From Methylobacterium durans (GTDB taxonomy: Bacteria; Pseudomonadota; Alphaproteobacteria; Rhizobiales; Beijerinckiaceae): DNA of 64,000 bases. This document shows positions 15,864 through 23,105 of this stretch, piece by piece (position 1 is the stretch's first letter; every line of letters begins with the position of its first letter). The stretch lies in the NCBI RefSeq assembly GCF_003173715.1, contig NZ_CP029550.1, positions 4,821,501 through 4,885,500 of the forward strand, in the 5' to 3' direction. Under the pieces are notes generated by a model. It did not search any database. It was not told where the DNA came from and saw only the letters and a program-made list of their open reading frames with translations. Made by a program: the position numbers and the translations under genes.

Positions 15864-16061
15864 ATGAGAACCGATCCGTTTGAGGGTGACCGCCACTTGA
15901 GCGACGCGTTGCGCTTCCTGGCGGCGCGCGGCTTTCTCATTGAGGTGGTCGAGGACGGCCACAAGACCTGGTTCTGGTTTGAAGGCCGGGAGACTGACAG
16001 ATTTAACATCCTGGCGGTGGCTTACATGCTCGGCATGGAACGGCCGGAGAAGAGGTCATGA
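15864..16061 (+). CDS. small hypothetical protein
   Basis: 65 aa from ATG 15864 (TTG 15861 just before it). The sequence MRTDPFEGDRHLSDALRFLA...HKTWFWFEGRETDRFNILAVAYMLG reads like a folded protein: a helix, a beta hairpin with aromatic residues, and a last helix. No family recognised. It stands alone, followed by dispersed repeat copy B. Confidence 0.55.
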   Translation: MRTDPFEGDRHLSDALRFLAARGFLIEVVEDGHKTWFWFEGRETDRFNILAVAYMLGMERPEKRS

Positions 16062-16205
16062 ACTCCGTCGGCTCTCGGTTTCGTGCTGTTGGGTGACCTG
16101 TCGCAGGTGCTTTAGGTCACTTGCCGGCCAATGTCCGTTTCCGGGGATCGACGAAGATGGCTTCAACGACGCGGACGGGCACGAAGCGGCCGGCCGAAGG
16201 TGGCC

Positions 16206-16256
16206 GGAAGCTGCCTGTCCGCTTCCGGCGACAGACCAGCAGAACCGGACATTCTT
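16206..16256 (+). repeat. dispersed hairpin repeat, copy B
   Basis: GGAAGCTGCCTGTCCGCTTCC ends the left arm and AGAACCGGACATTCTTAACG closes the right. It lies between a small gene and the broken TAXI gene, about 90 bases from the latter's premature stop. Confidence 0.6.
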
Positions 16257-16345
16257 AACGGCTCAGACGAGAGCCTCAATGGTTCACCGCCGGGACCGAT
16301 GAATCGGGCGGGGAGGGGGAAGCGTCGGCGGAGCAATCTGATTGA

Positions 16346-16708
16346 CTAAGCAGGTCGCGCCCTGATCTGCGAGTCCAAGTCGCCCTCGATCGCCAGATCG
16401 ACCTTCTTCTGATGAAGCGCCTCGGCACTCTGCCGCACGTCGCTGAACGGGACGATGCGGAGGCGAACATCCTTTCTCTGCTCCGCAGGAGCATCAGCGA
16501 AGGCTTGGATGAGGCGCATCTCGGTGCTGCCCGTCGGGCCGACCGCGACCGTGAACGCAGTTGGTGAGGCGAAGTACCAGTAGCCGATTGCGACAAGTGT
16601 CGTCCCGGTCGCCAGCACGAGAGCGGCGACGCCGAGACGCCATTCATGCTTGCGGATCCGCTGGCGAAGCTGTTCGAACACGCTCTGCACTCGAAGTAGC
16701 GGTTTCAA
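16346..16708 (-). pseudogene. TAXI-family TRAP solute-binding protein, N-terminal fragment
   Basis: 120 codons. One membrane segment (LGVAALVLATGTTLVAIGYWYF) is followed by FTVAVGPTGSTEMRLIQAF and KKVDLAI, the start of the TAXI-type periplasmic binding domain; whole proteins of this kind are over 300 aa. After DLAIEGD the reading departs from the family and stops, so two thirds of the gene are missing. The break lies close to dispersed repeat copy B. A pseudogene or a relic is the best reading. Confidence 0.65.
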
Positions 16709-16957
16709 CGCAACAATGCAGCCCCAGCGCCTGTTGAACGCTGGCTGGTGAGCGGGTGCATACCGCGGACCGCCTCACAGGCGAGCTACATTCGCCACGC
16801 CACTTGCGCTTCCTTGATCCGGCTTAACGGCTTCCTCTAACCGCCAGCTCATGAACGAGTTGCCTTTAAGGCGTGCACCACTCCGCCGACAGGCGCCTGA
16901 AGGCCGCGGCTAAGACAAGCCGAGCGGTGTGCCCGGCCCGTCCCAGCCTGCGGTGTC

Positions 16958-17443
16958 TCAGCGAGCGTACTTGAACTGCGGTGCAGCCTTGAGCTGATCC
17001 TTTGTCGCGTTCAGCACCGCGTGATCCGGAGCCGCACGGTTCGCGTCCGCGCCAACCGTGCTGCTGGTGTTTGTGGAAGCGGTCGTGTCGGCCGGCTTCT
17101 TCTGCGCGTCATCCTTCTTGGCCTCGCGCCGCGACTCGTTCGTGAACTTGATCTGGCCGAACGGCACCGCCACGTCGTGCTCGCCCAGACCAAGGAAGCC
17201 GCCCACCCCAATTACGACGGCCTCGATCTTGCCGGTGCTGTCCACCAGAAGCTCGTTGATGTCACCGATCTTCTCGTTGTTGTTGTTGTAGACGTTGAGG
17301 CCCTTGAGCTTGGACGCGCGCCACTGCCCGGCCTTCTCCTGGGTGACGAACTGCCCGCCGTTCGGGGCGGGCGCTGTCTCGGCCAGGACCGGCCCCGCCA
17401 GCACGGCCGAGCCAATGACAGCAAGGGCGAAGTGCTTCAACAT
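16958..17443 (-). CDS. secreted PRC-barrel domain protein
   Basis: 161 aa from ATG 17443, with GGAGGAG ahead; the in-frame Met five codons upstream is less well placed. Signal peptide MLKHFALAVIGSAVLAGPVLA, then a PRC-barrel domain (WRASKLKGLNVYNNNNEKIGDI, EAVVIGVGGFLGLGEHDVAVPF) and a Lys/Thr/Ala-rich tail. PRC-barrel proteins of this type are small periplasmic stress-associated proteins of unknown biochemical role. A site GGAAC-N17-CGTTT lies 64 bases upstream of the start on the same strand, so the gene probably belongs to the EcfG general stress regulon, as does the divergent gene at 17676. Confidence 0.85.
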   Translation of the reverse strand: MLKHFALAVIGSAVLAGPVLAETAPAPNGGQFVTQEKAGQWRASKLKGLNVYNNNNEKIGDINELLVDSTGKIEAVVIGVGGFLGLGEHDVAVPFGQIKFTNESRREAKKDDAQKKPADTTASTNTSSTVGADANRAAPDHAVLNATKDQLKAAPQFKYAR

Positions 17444-17506
17444 GACGAACTCCTCCAATCATCCGCTGACCTCGGCTCGACGATGAGCGGGTCAAGGCTG
17501 GCGCAG

Positions 17507-17533
17507 AAACGCCGCGCTTGAGGACAGCGTTCC
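17507..17533 (-). promoter_or_regulatory. EcfG-type promoter of the PRC-barrel gene
   Basis: On the minus strand GGAAC (17533-17529), 17-base spacer, CGTTT (17511-17507). This is an exact match to the GGAAC-N16/17-CGTT consensus of the alphaproteobacterial general stress sigma factor and points at the gene starting at 17443. Confidence 0.8.
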
Positions 17534-17613
17534 TGAAAAAGAAGGTACGCAACGGCTATGTTCTTGCCGTGCATTAGCGGAAAGCGTGGCAGTATTGACT
17601 GCGGCTAAGGTGC

Positions 17614-17640
17614 GGAACTGTACGACATGCATCCTCGTTC
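17614..17640 (+). promoter_or_regulatory. EcfG-type promoter of the Tyr/Gly-rich protein gene
   Basis: GGAAC (17614-17618), 17-base spacer, CGTTC (17636-17640), 35 bases ahead of ATG 17676. With the site at 17507-17533 it makes a divergent pair of stress promoters. Confidence 0.8.
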
Positions 17641-17675
17641 GTGAGCCATCTTCCCTTCAGATGATCGGAGTATTC

Positions 17676-18506
17676 ATGCGCAAGATCGCTCTTGTTTCCG
17701 CCACTGCTTTCTCCGCCCTCGTTCTGGCAGCACCGAATGCCCAAGCTCGACCGCTGAGTGTCGGGGCTGCGGTCGGCGCGGGCGTCGCTGGCCTTGCTGT
17801 CGGATCGTTGATCGGGGCGGCAGCCAGTGACGGCTACTACGGTGGTTACGGCTATCCGGCCTATGGCGGTTACAGCTACGATGTCGCCTATGGCCCCGCC
17901 TACGGCGGCTACAGTTGGGGCGGTCCCAGCTTCGCAGGTTATGCGTGGGCGCCTGCGGGCTATGCCTATCCGGCCACAGAGGAAGTGGACACCACCATCG
18001 TGACGCGGCCCCGCACCGTCAGCCGGACTGTGGTCAATGAAGACTACGCGCCCGCCTACCGCTCTACGTACGCCTACGAGTCGCGCACCGTGCGGCGCGG
18101 CTACGAGCGCCCGGTCGCCACGCGCGCCTATGGGACGCGCTACGAGCGTGACTACGGCTACCGCAGCGTTGCCCACCGTGGCTACGAGACTGGTCATCGG
18201 CACAGCTACGGCAGCCGCACCGTCTCTGCGCGCTATGGCTACGAGAACGGCTACCGAGACCGCAGCGGCTTCCGCAACGCCTCAGTGCGCAGCGAAGGCA
18301 GCGTCCGGAGCATCGAGGGCTCACGTGGCTTCCGAGCCCATCGTGAAGTCGGCGTGAGCAGCAGCCATCGCGAGTTACGCGGTGGCCGTGAGGGCTTCCG
18401 CAACGTCTCAGCGCGCAGAGGCGAGACGATGGGCCGTGGCTCGGAGATCGGTCGCGCCTCAGCGGGCAGCCGCACCTCAGGTCGCGCCGGGCTCCGCTTC
18501 GAGTGA
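17676..18506 (+). CDS. secreted Tyr/Gly/Arg-rich hypothetical protein
   Basis: 276 aa from ATG 17676 (CGGAG five bases ahead); the longer frame from 17586 would include the promoter. Signal peptide MRKIALVSATAFSALVLAAPNAQA, a short glycine-zipper-like hydrophobic stretch (GAAVGAGVAGLAVGSLIGAA), a Gly/Tyr-rich part (YYGGYGYPAYGGYSY) and a long Arg/Tyr/Ser-rich half with repeated RGYE and GSR/GFR motifs. It is probably a cell-envelope protein, but no function is known. It is preceded by an EcfG-type promoter and followed by a strong hairpin. Confidence 0.8.
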   Translation: MRKIALVSATAFSALVLAAPNAQARPLSVGAAVGAGVAGLAVGSLIGAAASDGYYGGYGYPAYGGYSYDVAYGPAYGGYSWGGPSFAGYAWAPAGYAYPATEEVDTTIVTRPRTVSRTVVNEDYAPAYRSTYAYESRTVRRGYERPVATRAYGTRYERDYGYRSVAHRGYETGHRHSYGSRTVSARYGYENGYRDRSGFRNASVRSEGSVRSIEGSRGFRAHREVGVSSSHRELRGGREGFRNVSARRGETMGRGSEIGRASAGSRTSGRAGLRFE

Positions 18507-18527
18507 GTGCCGCTAGATCTCAAGTTT

Positions 18528-18558
18528 GAGAAGGGCGGTGGCAGCCACCGCCCTTCTC
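18528..18558 (+). terminator. perfect 15-bp stem-loop
   Basis: GAGAAGGGCGGTGGC (18528-18542) and its exact reverse complement (18544-18558), 22 bases after the stop at 18506. There is no T run on either side, but position and strength fit a terminator. Confidence 0.75.
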
Positions 18559-18629
18559 TCACAGCGACGAAGGTCGGACGGATGCGTCGCAGGCCCATCT
18601 CCGGCAGCACTCGTCCGACAAAGATGTAG

Positions 18630-18655
18630 GGAACAAGGCTCTAGCTTGACCGTTT
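18630..18655 (+). promoter_or_regulatory. EcfG-type promoter of the small gene at 18691
   Basis: GGAAC (18630-18634), 16-base spacer, CGTTT (18651-18655), 35 bases before the TTG start at 18691. Confidence 0.75.
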
Positions 18656-18690
18656 ACCATCAATGCCTCCCACGGCATGCGGAGGCTGCG

Positions 18691-18936
18691 TTGACCACCA
18701 GCATCAACCTTGAAGTCAGTCCCTTCATCCGGAACGGCTTCTTCGGCCTGAGACGTGACGGCCGGGTCATCGCACATGGCCGAATGCCGTACCTCCGCAA
18801 GTATTATCAGCCGGGTGATGTGGTGCTCGTCAGCATCGACACCTGCACGGGTCTTCAGGCGCGTTTTGCTGGCAGCGCTTCAACGTCCGAACAAAGGCAT
18901 GCCGAGCCGCGAGTGTCTGCTGTCTCGGCAGCCTGA
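18691..18936 (+). CDS. small hypothetical protein, probable stress gene
   Basis: 81 aa from TTG 18691, which has GGAGG six bases ahead and sits just downstream of an EcfG-type promoter; this decides the start against the longer frame from 18526, which overlaps the terminator. The N-terminal part (LEVSPFIRNGFFGLRRDGRVIAHGRMPYLRKYYQPGDVVLVSI) reads as a compact beta-rich domain; the tail is polar. No family recognised. Confidence 0.55.
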   Translation: MTTSINLEVSPFIRNGFFGLRRDGRVIAHGRMPYLRKYYQPGDVVLVSIDTCTGLQARFAGSASTSEQRHAEPRVSAVSAA

Positions 18937-19032
18937 CCGCGCCGTACAGAGTCAAGCCTTGTCGTCGCGCCGCTGGATCGGCTGGCTGTATGGCCAGTTG
19001 GTCTCACCCGTCCTCGCGCAGATGAGGAGCCA

Positions 19033-19251
19033 ATGGCTCAGCTTGAGGTACTACCAGCCCACACCGAGACGCTTGCTCGGATCGCGCATCGGGAGATTGA
19101 GCACCGGCTTGGTCGGCACGGTGGCGATGAGCCTGCGTACTGGCACGCCGTGGAGATGATGTATCGCAGCAGTCCCTTGCTGCCAGAGTGCTATCGCTCA
19201 CATCCGCTTTCGACTGAGCTTCGACTTCCGGGGAGTGATGAGCGCGGGTGA
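19033..19251 (+). CDS. small hypothetical protein
   Basis: 72 aa from ATG 19033 with AGGAGCC directly ahead. Helical N-terminal half (ETLARIAHREIEHRLGRHGGDEPAYWHAVEMMYRSS). No family recognised. It follows the 18691 gene at about 100 bases and could be in the same transcript. Confidence 0.5.
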   Translation: MAQLEVLPAHTETLARIAHREIEHRLGRHGGDEPAYWHAVEMMYRSSPLLPECYRSHPLSTELRLPGSDERG

Positions 19252-19500
19252 CTGAAGTCGCACGGGCTTCCAACGAGAAAAAGGAGCACGCCCATATCGG
19301 GTCAAGCTTGGACACGCGTGCCTCGCCGTAGTGGCGACCGAGGATCTGCGGCCAATACTTCAACTGCGGCGGAGGCCAATTCGCGTTAAGCGAAAACTGA
19401 CAAGACAAGGGCCGGCCAAGCTGCTGAGATCGCAGCTATTGGCTTCATGTTCTGAGGTGCTACGGTCTTTTCCAGAGTGCCTGTATATTCCTCAGCCGTC

Positions 19501-20040
19501 CTAATAAGCCTTCACGCCCTTCTTCACGAGCTTGCCTGCTACTTTGGCGTCACCGCGCGAGAGAACCCGAAACTCCTTTTCGTGCAGCTTGTTGTAGCGC
19601 TTGAAGAAGCCCTCGATGCGGGTCAGCATCTCCGAGGGCAGGTCAGAGATCTCCCTCGCTTGCGCATGGTCATGAGCATGGGTCGCAACCGCGACCAGCC
19701 GATCGTTGCGCTCCCACTTCCCATCCTTTTCCCGCTCCTCGGCCTCAATCACGCCGAGCAACCGGGCCGTGACCTTGGTTCCGACCGACAGAGTTTCATC
19801 GAGCAGAATGATTGCGTCGAGCGGATCACCATCCTCGGCGAGCGTTGAAGGGACAAAGCCGAAATCGACCGGGAAGCTCATTCCCTCCGGCAGTACGAAC
19901 TTGAGTTCGAATGTTCCGATCTCAGGATCGTAAGCGTACTTGCTGCGGCTGCCCTTCGGTGTCTCGATGATCACAACGAGATCGCCAGTTTCCTCGTCAT
20001 AGGTGCTGATCCGCTCCAGGGATGGGCGATTCTTCGACAT
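19501..20040 (-). CDS. ppa: inorganic pyrophosphatase (family I)
   Basis: 179 aa from ATG 20040 (MSKNRPSLERISTYDEETG); the frame extends upstream but the extra residues do not belong to the family. Soluble enzyme that hydrolyses pyrophosphate to two phosphates using Mg2+. The family signature EDGDPLDAIILLDE is present with its three Asp, and SRSKYAYDPEIGTFELKFVLPEG and FPVDFGFVPSTLAEDGDP are typical, as is the C-terminal FKRYNKLHEKEF. The bacterial sequence usually reads KYEYD where this one has KYAYD. It may be a second copy beside a housekeeping enzyme, since it sits in an accessory region. Confidence 0.9.
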   Translation of the reverse strand: MSKNRPSLERISTYDEETGDLVVIIETPKGSRSKYAYDPEIGTFELKFVLPEGMSFPVDFGFVPSTLAEDGDPLDAIILLDETLSVGTKVTARLLGVIEAEEREKDGKWERNDRLVAVATHAHDHAQAREISDLPSEMLTRIEGFFKRYNKLHEKEFRVLSRGDAKVAGKLVKKGVKAY

Positions 20041-20133
20041 GATGGCCTGCCCTTCTAAGCGTGGCGGGTGTAGGCACCCGCGAGGGCGGGCGGGGGTCAA
20101 CTCGGTCGCTCTCAGCACCTGCGGCGCGCTCTT

Positions 20134-21447
20134 TCACGCCAACGACATAACCCCCAGTGTCAGGGCGGCCAGCAGCATCGCACCGGTCGCTGTCCAGCCG
20201 ATAATCCGCAGCGGCCCGGTGATCACGAACGCGCCCATGATCTTTGGGTTCGCCGCCATCAGCATCAGCAGCGTCATGACGGGCGCGGCGAGCACCCCGT
20301 TCACCACCGCGCTCCAGAACAATGCGTCGATGGGGCTAATCGGTGACAGGGCCAGCGCGGCTCCGAGCAGCGTGGCCACCGTTATGGTCGCGTAGAACGC
20401 CTTCGCCTCGACCGGCGCGCGCTCCAGGCCGACCGGCCAGCGCCGGAACTCGCCGAGCGCGTAGGCTGCTGAGCCGCCCAACACCGGAAGCGCTAGGAAG
20501 CCCGTGCCGACGATGCCAAGGGTGAACACCACGAAGGCAAAGCGCCCCACCACCGGCTCCAGCGCCTTGGCCGCGTCAGTTGAGGTCTGGATGTCGGTGA
20601 TCCCTTGCGCGTGCAGCGTGGCGGCTGTCGTCACCATGATGGCCAGCGCCACCAGATTGGAGAAGCCCATCCCGATCACGGTGTCGAGGCGGATGCGCGC
20701 GAGCGCCTTGGATGCCTGGCCCGGGGCATGCCTCAGCGGATCACGGGTCGGTTTGATCTTGGTGTCCTCGACCTCCTGAGCCGCCTGCCAGAAGAACAGG
20801 TACGGGCTGATCGTGGTGCCGAGCACCGCCACGACCGTGAGCCAGAATGTCTTGTCGGTCTGAAGGGTGGGCACCAGCAGGCCTCGCAACGCCTCGCCCC
20901 AGGGCACATGCACGAGCAGCGCCGTACCGAAGTAGGCCAACAGCGAGAGCGTCAGCCACTTCAGCATCGAGACGTAACGGGTGTACTTCAGCGCCATCTG
21001 CATGGCGACGCACAGGCCGCCGAGCAGGACGACGAATAGCAGCCGATGTCCACCGCTGAGCAGGCTCAGCGCGTCCGCCATGGCGCCGAGATCAGCCCCG
21101 AGGTTCACGACGTTGGCGAAGAACAGCAGCGGCAGGATGGTGAACGCGAGGGCGGGCGGGTAGTGCTTGCGCAGGTTTCCGGCGATGCCCCGACCTGTGG
21201 TCCGGCCGATCCGGGCGCTGATCTCCTGCACGGCGCACATCAGCGGGTAGGTGAACAGCAGGGTCCAGAGGATCGAGAAGCCAAACTGCGCGCCGGCTTG
21301 GCTGTAGGTGGCGATGCCGCTCGGATCGTCATCCGACGCTCCGGTGATGAGACCGGGGCCCAGCACCTTGAGCAGGCGCGGCTTGGTTGGCCCGACTGCC
21401 GGGCTGCGGGCCTGCTCTGTTACGCTGACCTGCTCGCTGGACGCCAC
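20134..21447 (-). CDS. NRAMP-like divalent metal transporter
   Basis: 437 aa inner-membrane protein with about eleven hydrophobic segments. GPGLITGASDDDPSGIATYSQAG in segment 1 and GTTISPYLFFWQAAQEVED in segment 6 place it in the NRAMP superfamily. The canonical metal-binding DPGN of segment 1 is DPSG here and the Met-Pro-His of segment 6 is missing, so it belongs to the divergent branch whose ion is less certain; Mn2+/Fe2+ transport should not be assumed. It lies 93 bases downstream of the pyrophosphatase start on the same strand, so the two could share a transcript in the order transporter then ppa. Confidence 0.85.
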   Translation of the reverse strand: MASSEQVSVTEQARSPAVGPTKPRLLKVLGPGLITGASDDDPSGIATYSQAGAQFGFSILWTLLFTYPLMCAVQEISARIGRTTGRGIAGNLRKHYPPALAFTILPLLFFANVVNLGADLGAMADALSLLSGGHRLLFVVLLGGLCVAMQMALKYTRYVSMLKWLTLSLLAYFGTALLVHVPWGEALRGLLVPTLQTDKTFWLTVVAVLGTTISPYLFFWQAAQEVEDTKIKPTRDPLRHAPGQASKALARIRLDTVIGMGFSNLVALAIMVTTAATLHAQGITDIQTSTDAAKALEPVVGRFAFVVFTLGIVGTGFLALPVLGGSAAYALGEFRRWPVGLERAPVEAKAFYATITVATLLGAALALSPISPIDALFWSAVVNGVLAAPVMTLLMLMAANPKIMGAFVITGPLRIIGWTATGAMLLAALTLGVMSLA

Positions 21448-21556
21448 TGCGACGCACTCACTCGCTGCCGTCGCTTAGAACGGGCACGCGTGCAAAACCG
21501 TTGCCTCGGCAGTCAGAGCGAAAGGTCGTAGCTGCGGGCTGCCTGTTCAGGCGGTC

Positions 21557-22204
21557 TCAGGTCGGAGACACCGGGCCAGGCAGTGCTCGCTCAGCCTCCT
21601 CCAGCAGTCGCGCCTCGGGCCCGCGCAGCAGGACGGTGAGCCAGACCAAACCAGCGGCAGCCAACACCATCAGGACGATGCCCACGGGACCGGTCACCGT
21701 CTCGATGCGCGAGCCGAAGAAATAGGCCCCGCAGGCAAACACCGTCGCCCAAACGAAGCCGCCCGTGGCATTGAACAGAAAGAAGCGCGGCCACGTCATC
21801 CGGTTCGCGCCCGCCAACAGCGCCGCCAGTACGCGCAGCACGGCCACGAAGCGGCCGAGGAACACAACCTTGCCGCCGTGGCGCAGGAACAGATAGCGCC
21901 CGAGCTTGATCTTCTCCGGCGTGATGCCGACGCGCGGCCCGTGCCGGATCAGCGTTCGCTGCCCCACGCTGCGGCCGATCCAGAATCCGACGCTGTCGCC
22001 GATCACGGCCCCGGCCATCGCTGCGGCGATGACGCTTGCAAGGTGCAGATTGCCGGTCGCGCCTGCATAGATCGCAGCGGTCACGAGGCAGGTCTCACCC
22101 GGCAGCGGCAGGCCCATGCTCTCCAGGCCAATCACCAGCGCCACGATCCAGAGCCCGTGTGTGGCGATCAGGTGGGACAGGTCACCGAGGATGAACTCCA
22201 GCAT
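21557..22204 (-). CDS. DedA-family membrane protein
   Basis: 215 aa inner-membrane protein of the DedA/SNARE-associated family. Motifs LESMGLPLPGETCLVTAA near the N-terminus and GRFVAVLRVLAALLAGANRM with downstream FNATGGFVWA are characteristic; members act in lipid (undecaprenyl phosphate or phospholipid) scrambling and envelope homeostasis. Length and segment pattern are normal. It lies 109 bases upstream of the NRAMP-like gene, same strand, and could be the promoter-proximal gene of a DedA-NRAMP-ppa unit. Confidence 0.9.
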   Translation of the reverse strand: MLEFILGDLSHLIATHGLWIVALVIGLESMGLPLPGETCLVTAAIYAGATGNLHLASVIAAAMAGAVIGDSVGFWIGRSVGQRTLIRHGPRVGITPEKIKLGRYLFLRHGGKVVFLGRFVAVLRVLAALLAGANRMTWPRFFLFNATGGFVWATVFACGAYFFGSRIETVTGPVGIVLMVLAAAGLVWLTVLLRGPEARLLEEAERALPGPVSPT

Positions 22205-22311
22205 GCCCGTACGGATGCCCAGATCTACAGCTTGCAGGTGAGGCTAAGGGAACATCCCCACCAGCCGCAGACACACGGCTAGGCGGTTGGTGAGAGACGC
22301 AGCAGCCCGGT

Positions 22312-22581
22312 TCAGTCGCAGTCTTCCCGGTGCACAGTCTTCGAGTCGCCGACCTCGTTCTCCTTACGCACGGTCGTGTGCGAGCAGCCGCCGCGCCGCT
22401 CTATTACCGTGCCCCGATCGGGTCCAGTGGCAGCATGCCCGACGCCAGCACCCACAGCAGCACCGACCGGCCCACCAACTGCACCACCGGCAGCCGCCCC
22501 GGCTGCTGCACCTTCTTCGGCAGCAAAGGCTGGGGCACTCACCAGTGTGGCAGCCGCAAGCAGAAAAGCTATCCGCCTCAT
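22312..22581 (-). CDS. small secreted glycine-zipper protein
   Basis: 89 aa with a signal peptide (MRRIAFLLAAATLVSAPAFA) followed by an Ala/Gly-rich segment (GAAAGAAAGGAVGGPVGAAVGAGVG) and a short Cys-containing tail (RRGGCSHTTVRKENEVGDSKTVHREDCD). Glycine-zipper proteins of this size are common envelope proteins of unknown role. A weak EcfG-like site (GGAAC, 16 bases, CGGTT) sits about 50 bases upstream; it is divergent from csbD. Confidence 0.75.
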   Translation of the reverse strand: MRRIAFLLAAATLVSAPAFAAEEGAAAGAAAGGAVGGPVGAAVGAGVGHAATGPDRGTVIERRGGCSHTTVRKENEVGDSKTVHREDCD

Positions 22582-22650
22582 CGTGCGTCTCCGTGTTTCT
22601 GATCTCGAAGAACCGCAGCCCCACCTACTCCGTTCCTTTTCCGACAGCTC

Positions 22651-22677
22651 GGAACGGTCTTTCTCTGCTGCTCGTTT
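22651..22677 (+). promoter_or_regulatory. EcfG-type promoter of csbD
   Basis: GGAAC (22651-22655), 17-base spacer, CGTTT (22673-22677), 44 bases before the csbD start. CsbD is a classic general stress protein, which agrees with the site. Confidence 0.85.
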
Positions 22678-22721
22678 GGGCGGCTCTGAAGTCAGGGTTT
22701 CTGATCCACTTGGAGGAAGCG

Positions 22722-22895
22722 ATGGACAAGGATCGAGTCGAAGGCGCGGCCACCAACATGGGCGGCAAGATCAAGGAAGGCGCTGGCAAACTGACCGGCG
22801 ACGAGAAGATGCGCCAGGAAGGCATTGCAGATCAGGTTAAAGGCAAGATCCAGAACGTCGTGGGCGGCATCAAGGACACGCTCAAAGGCAAGTAG
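22722..22895 (+). CDS. CsbD-family general stress protein
   Basis: 57 aa from ATG 22722, with GGAGGAAGC ahead, overriding the much longer frame that starts at 22287. MDKDRVEGAATNMGGKIKEGAGKLTGDEK and GIADQVKGKIQNVVGGIKDTLKGK are the family pattern: a small, charged, helical cytoplasmic protein strongly induced in stress, with no known biochemical activity. An exact EcfG-type promoter precedes it and a tiny membrane peptide gene follows. Confidence 0.93.
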   Translation: MDKDRVEGAATNMGGKIKEGAGKLTGDEKMRQEGIADQVKGKIQNVVGGIKDTLKGK

Positions 22896-22905
22896 CAGCC
22901 GATTG

Positions 22906-22939
22906 GCCCTCACGGACCCGTGACCGGGCTGGTGAGGGC
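22906..22939 (+). other. hairpin between csbD and the small membrane peptide
   Basis: GCCCTCAC (22906-22913) pairs with GTGAGGGC (22932-22939), with further possible pairing of ACCCG with CGGGC inside. It may stabilise or partly terminate the csbD message. Confidence 0.5.
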
Positions 22940-22961
22940 TACCTCAGTAAGGAGAAGTACG

Positions 22962-23045
22962 ATGCTGAAAGGTGGTCTTCTGTGGTTGCTCGGCATTCCG
23001 CTGCCGATCATCCTGCTGCTCTGGCTATTTGGCGTGTTTCACTGA
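22962..23045 (+). CDS. 27-residue hydrophobic membrane peptide
   Basis: MLKGGLLWLLGIPLPIILLL then WLFGVFH and stop; ATG 22962 has AAGGAG eight bases ahead. It is a single membrane helix with a Pro-x-Pro kink. Similar tiny proteins are commonly found beside csbD-like or stress genes in alphaproteobacteria. It is likely co-transcribed with csbD from the EcfG-type promoter. Role unknown. Confidence 0.7.
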   Translation: MLKGGLLWLLGIPLPIILLLWLFGVFH

Positions 23046-23105
23046 GCGTCGGGGCTGGAACGGCTCTAACTCAGCAGCGATCTCACCAGTTCACCGTTCG
23101 GTTCC

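Noticed and set aside
17574..18203. 209-codon minus-strand frame
   Set aside because: Antisense to the Tyr/Gly-rich secreted protein, which has a signal peptide, promoter and terminator on the plus strand.
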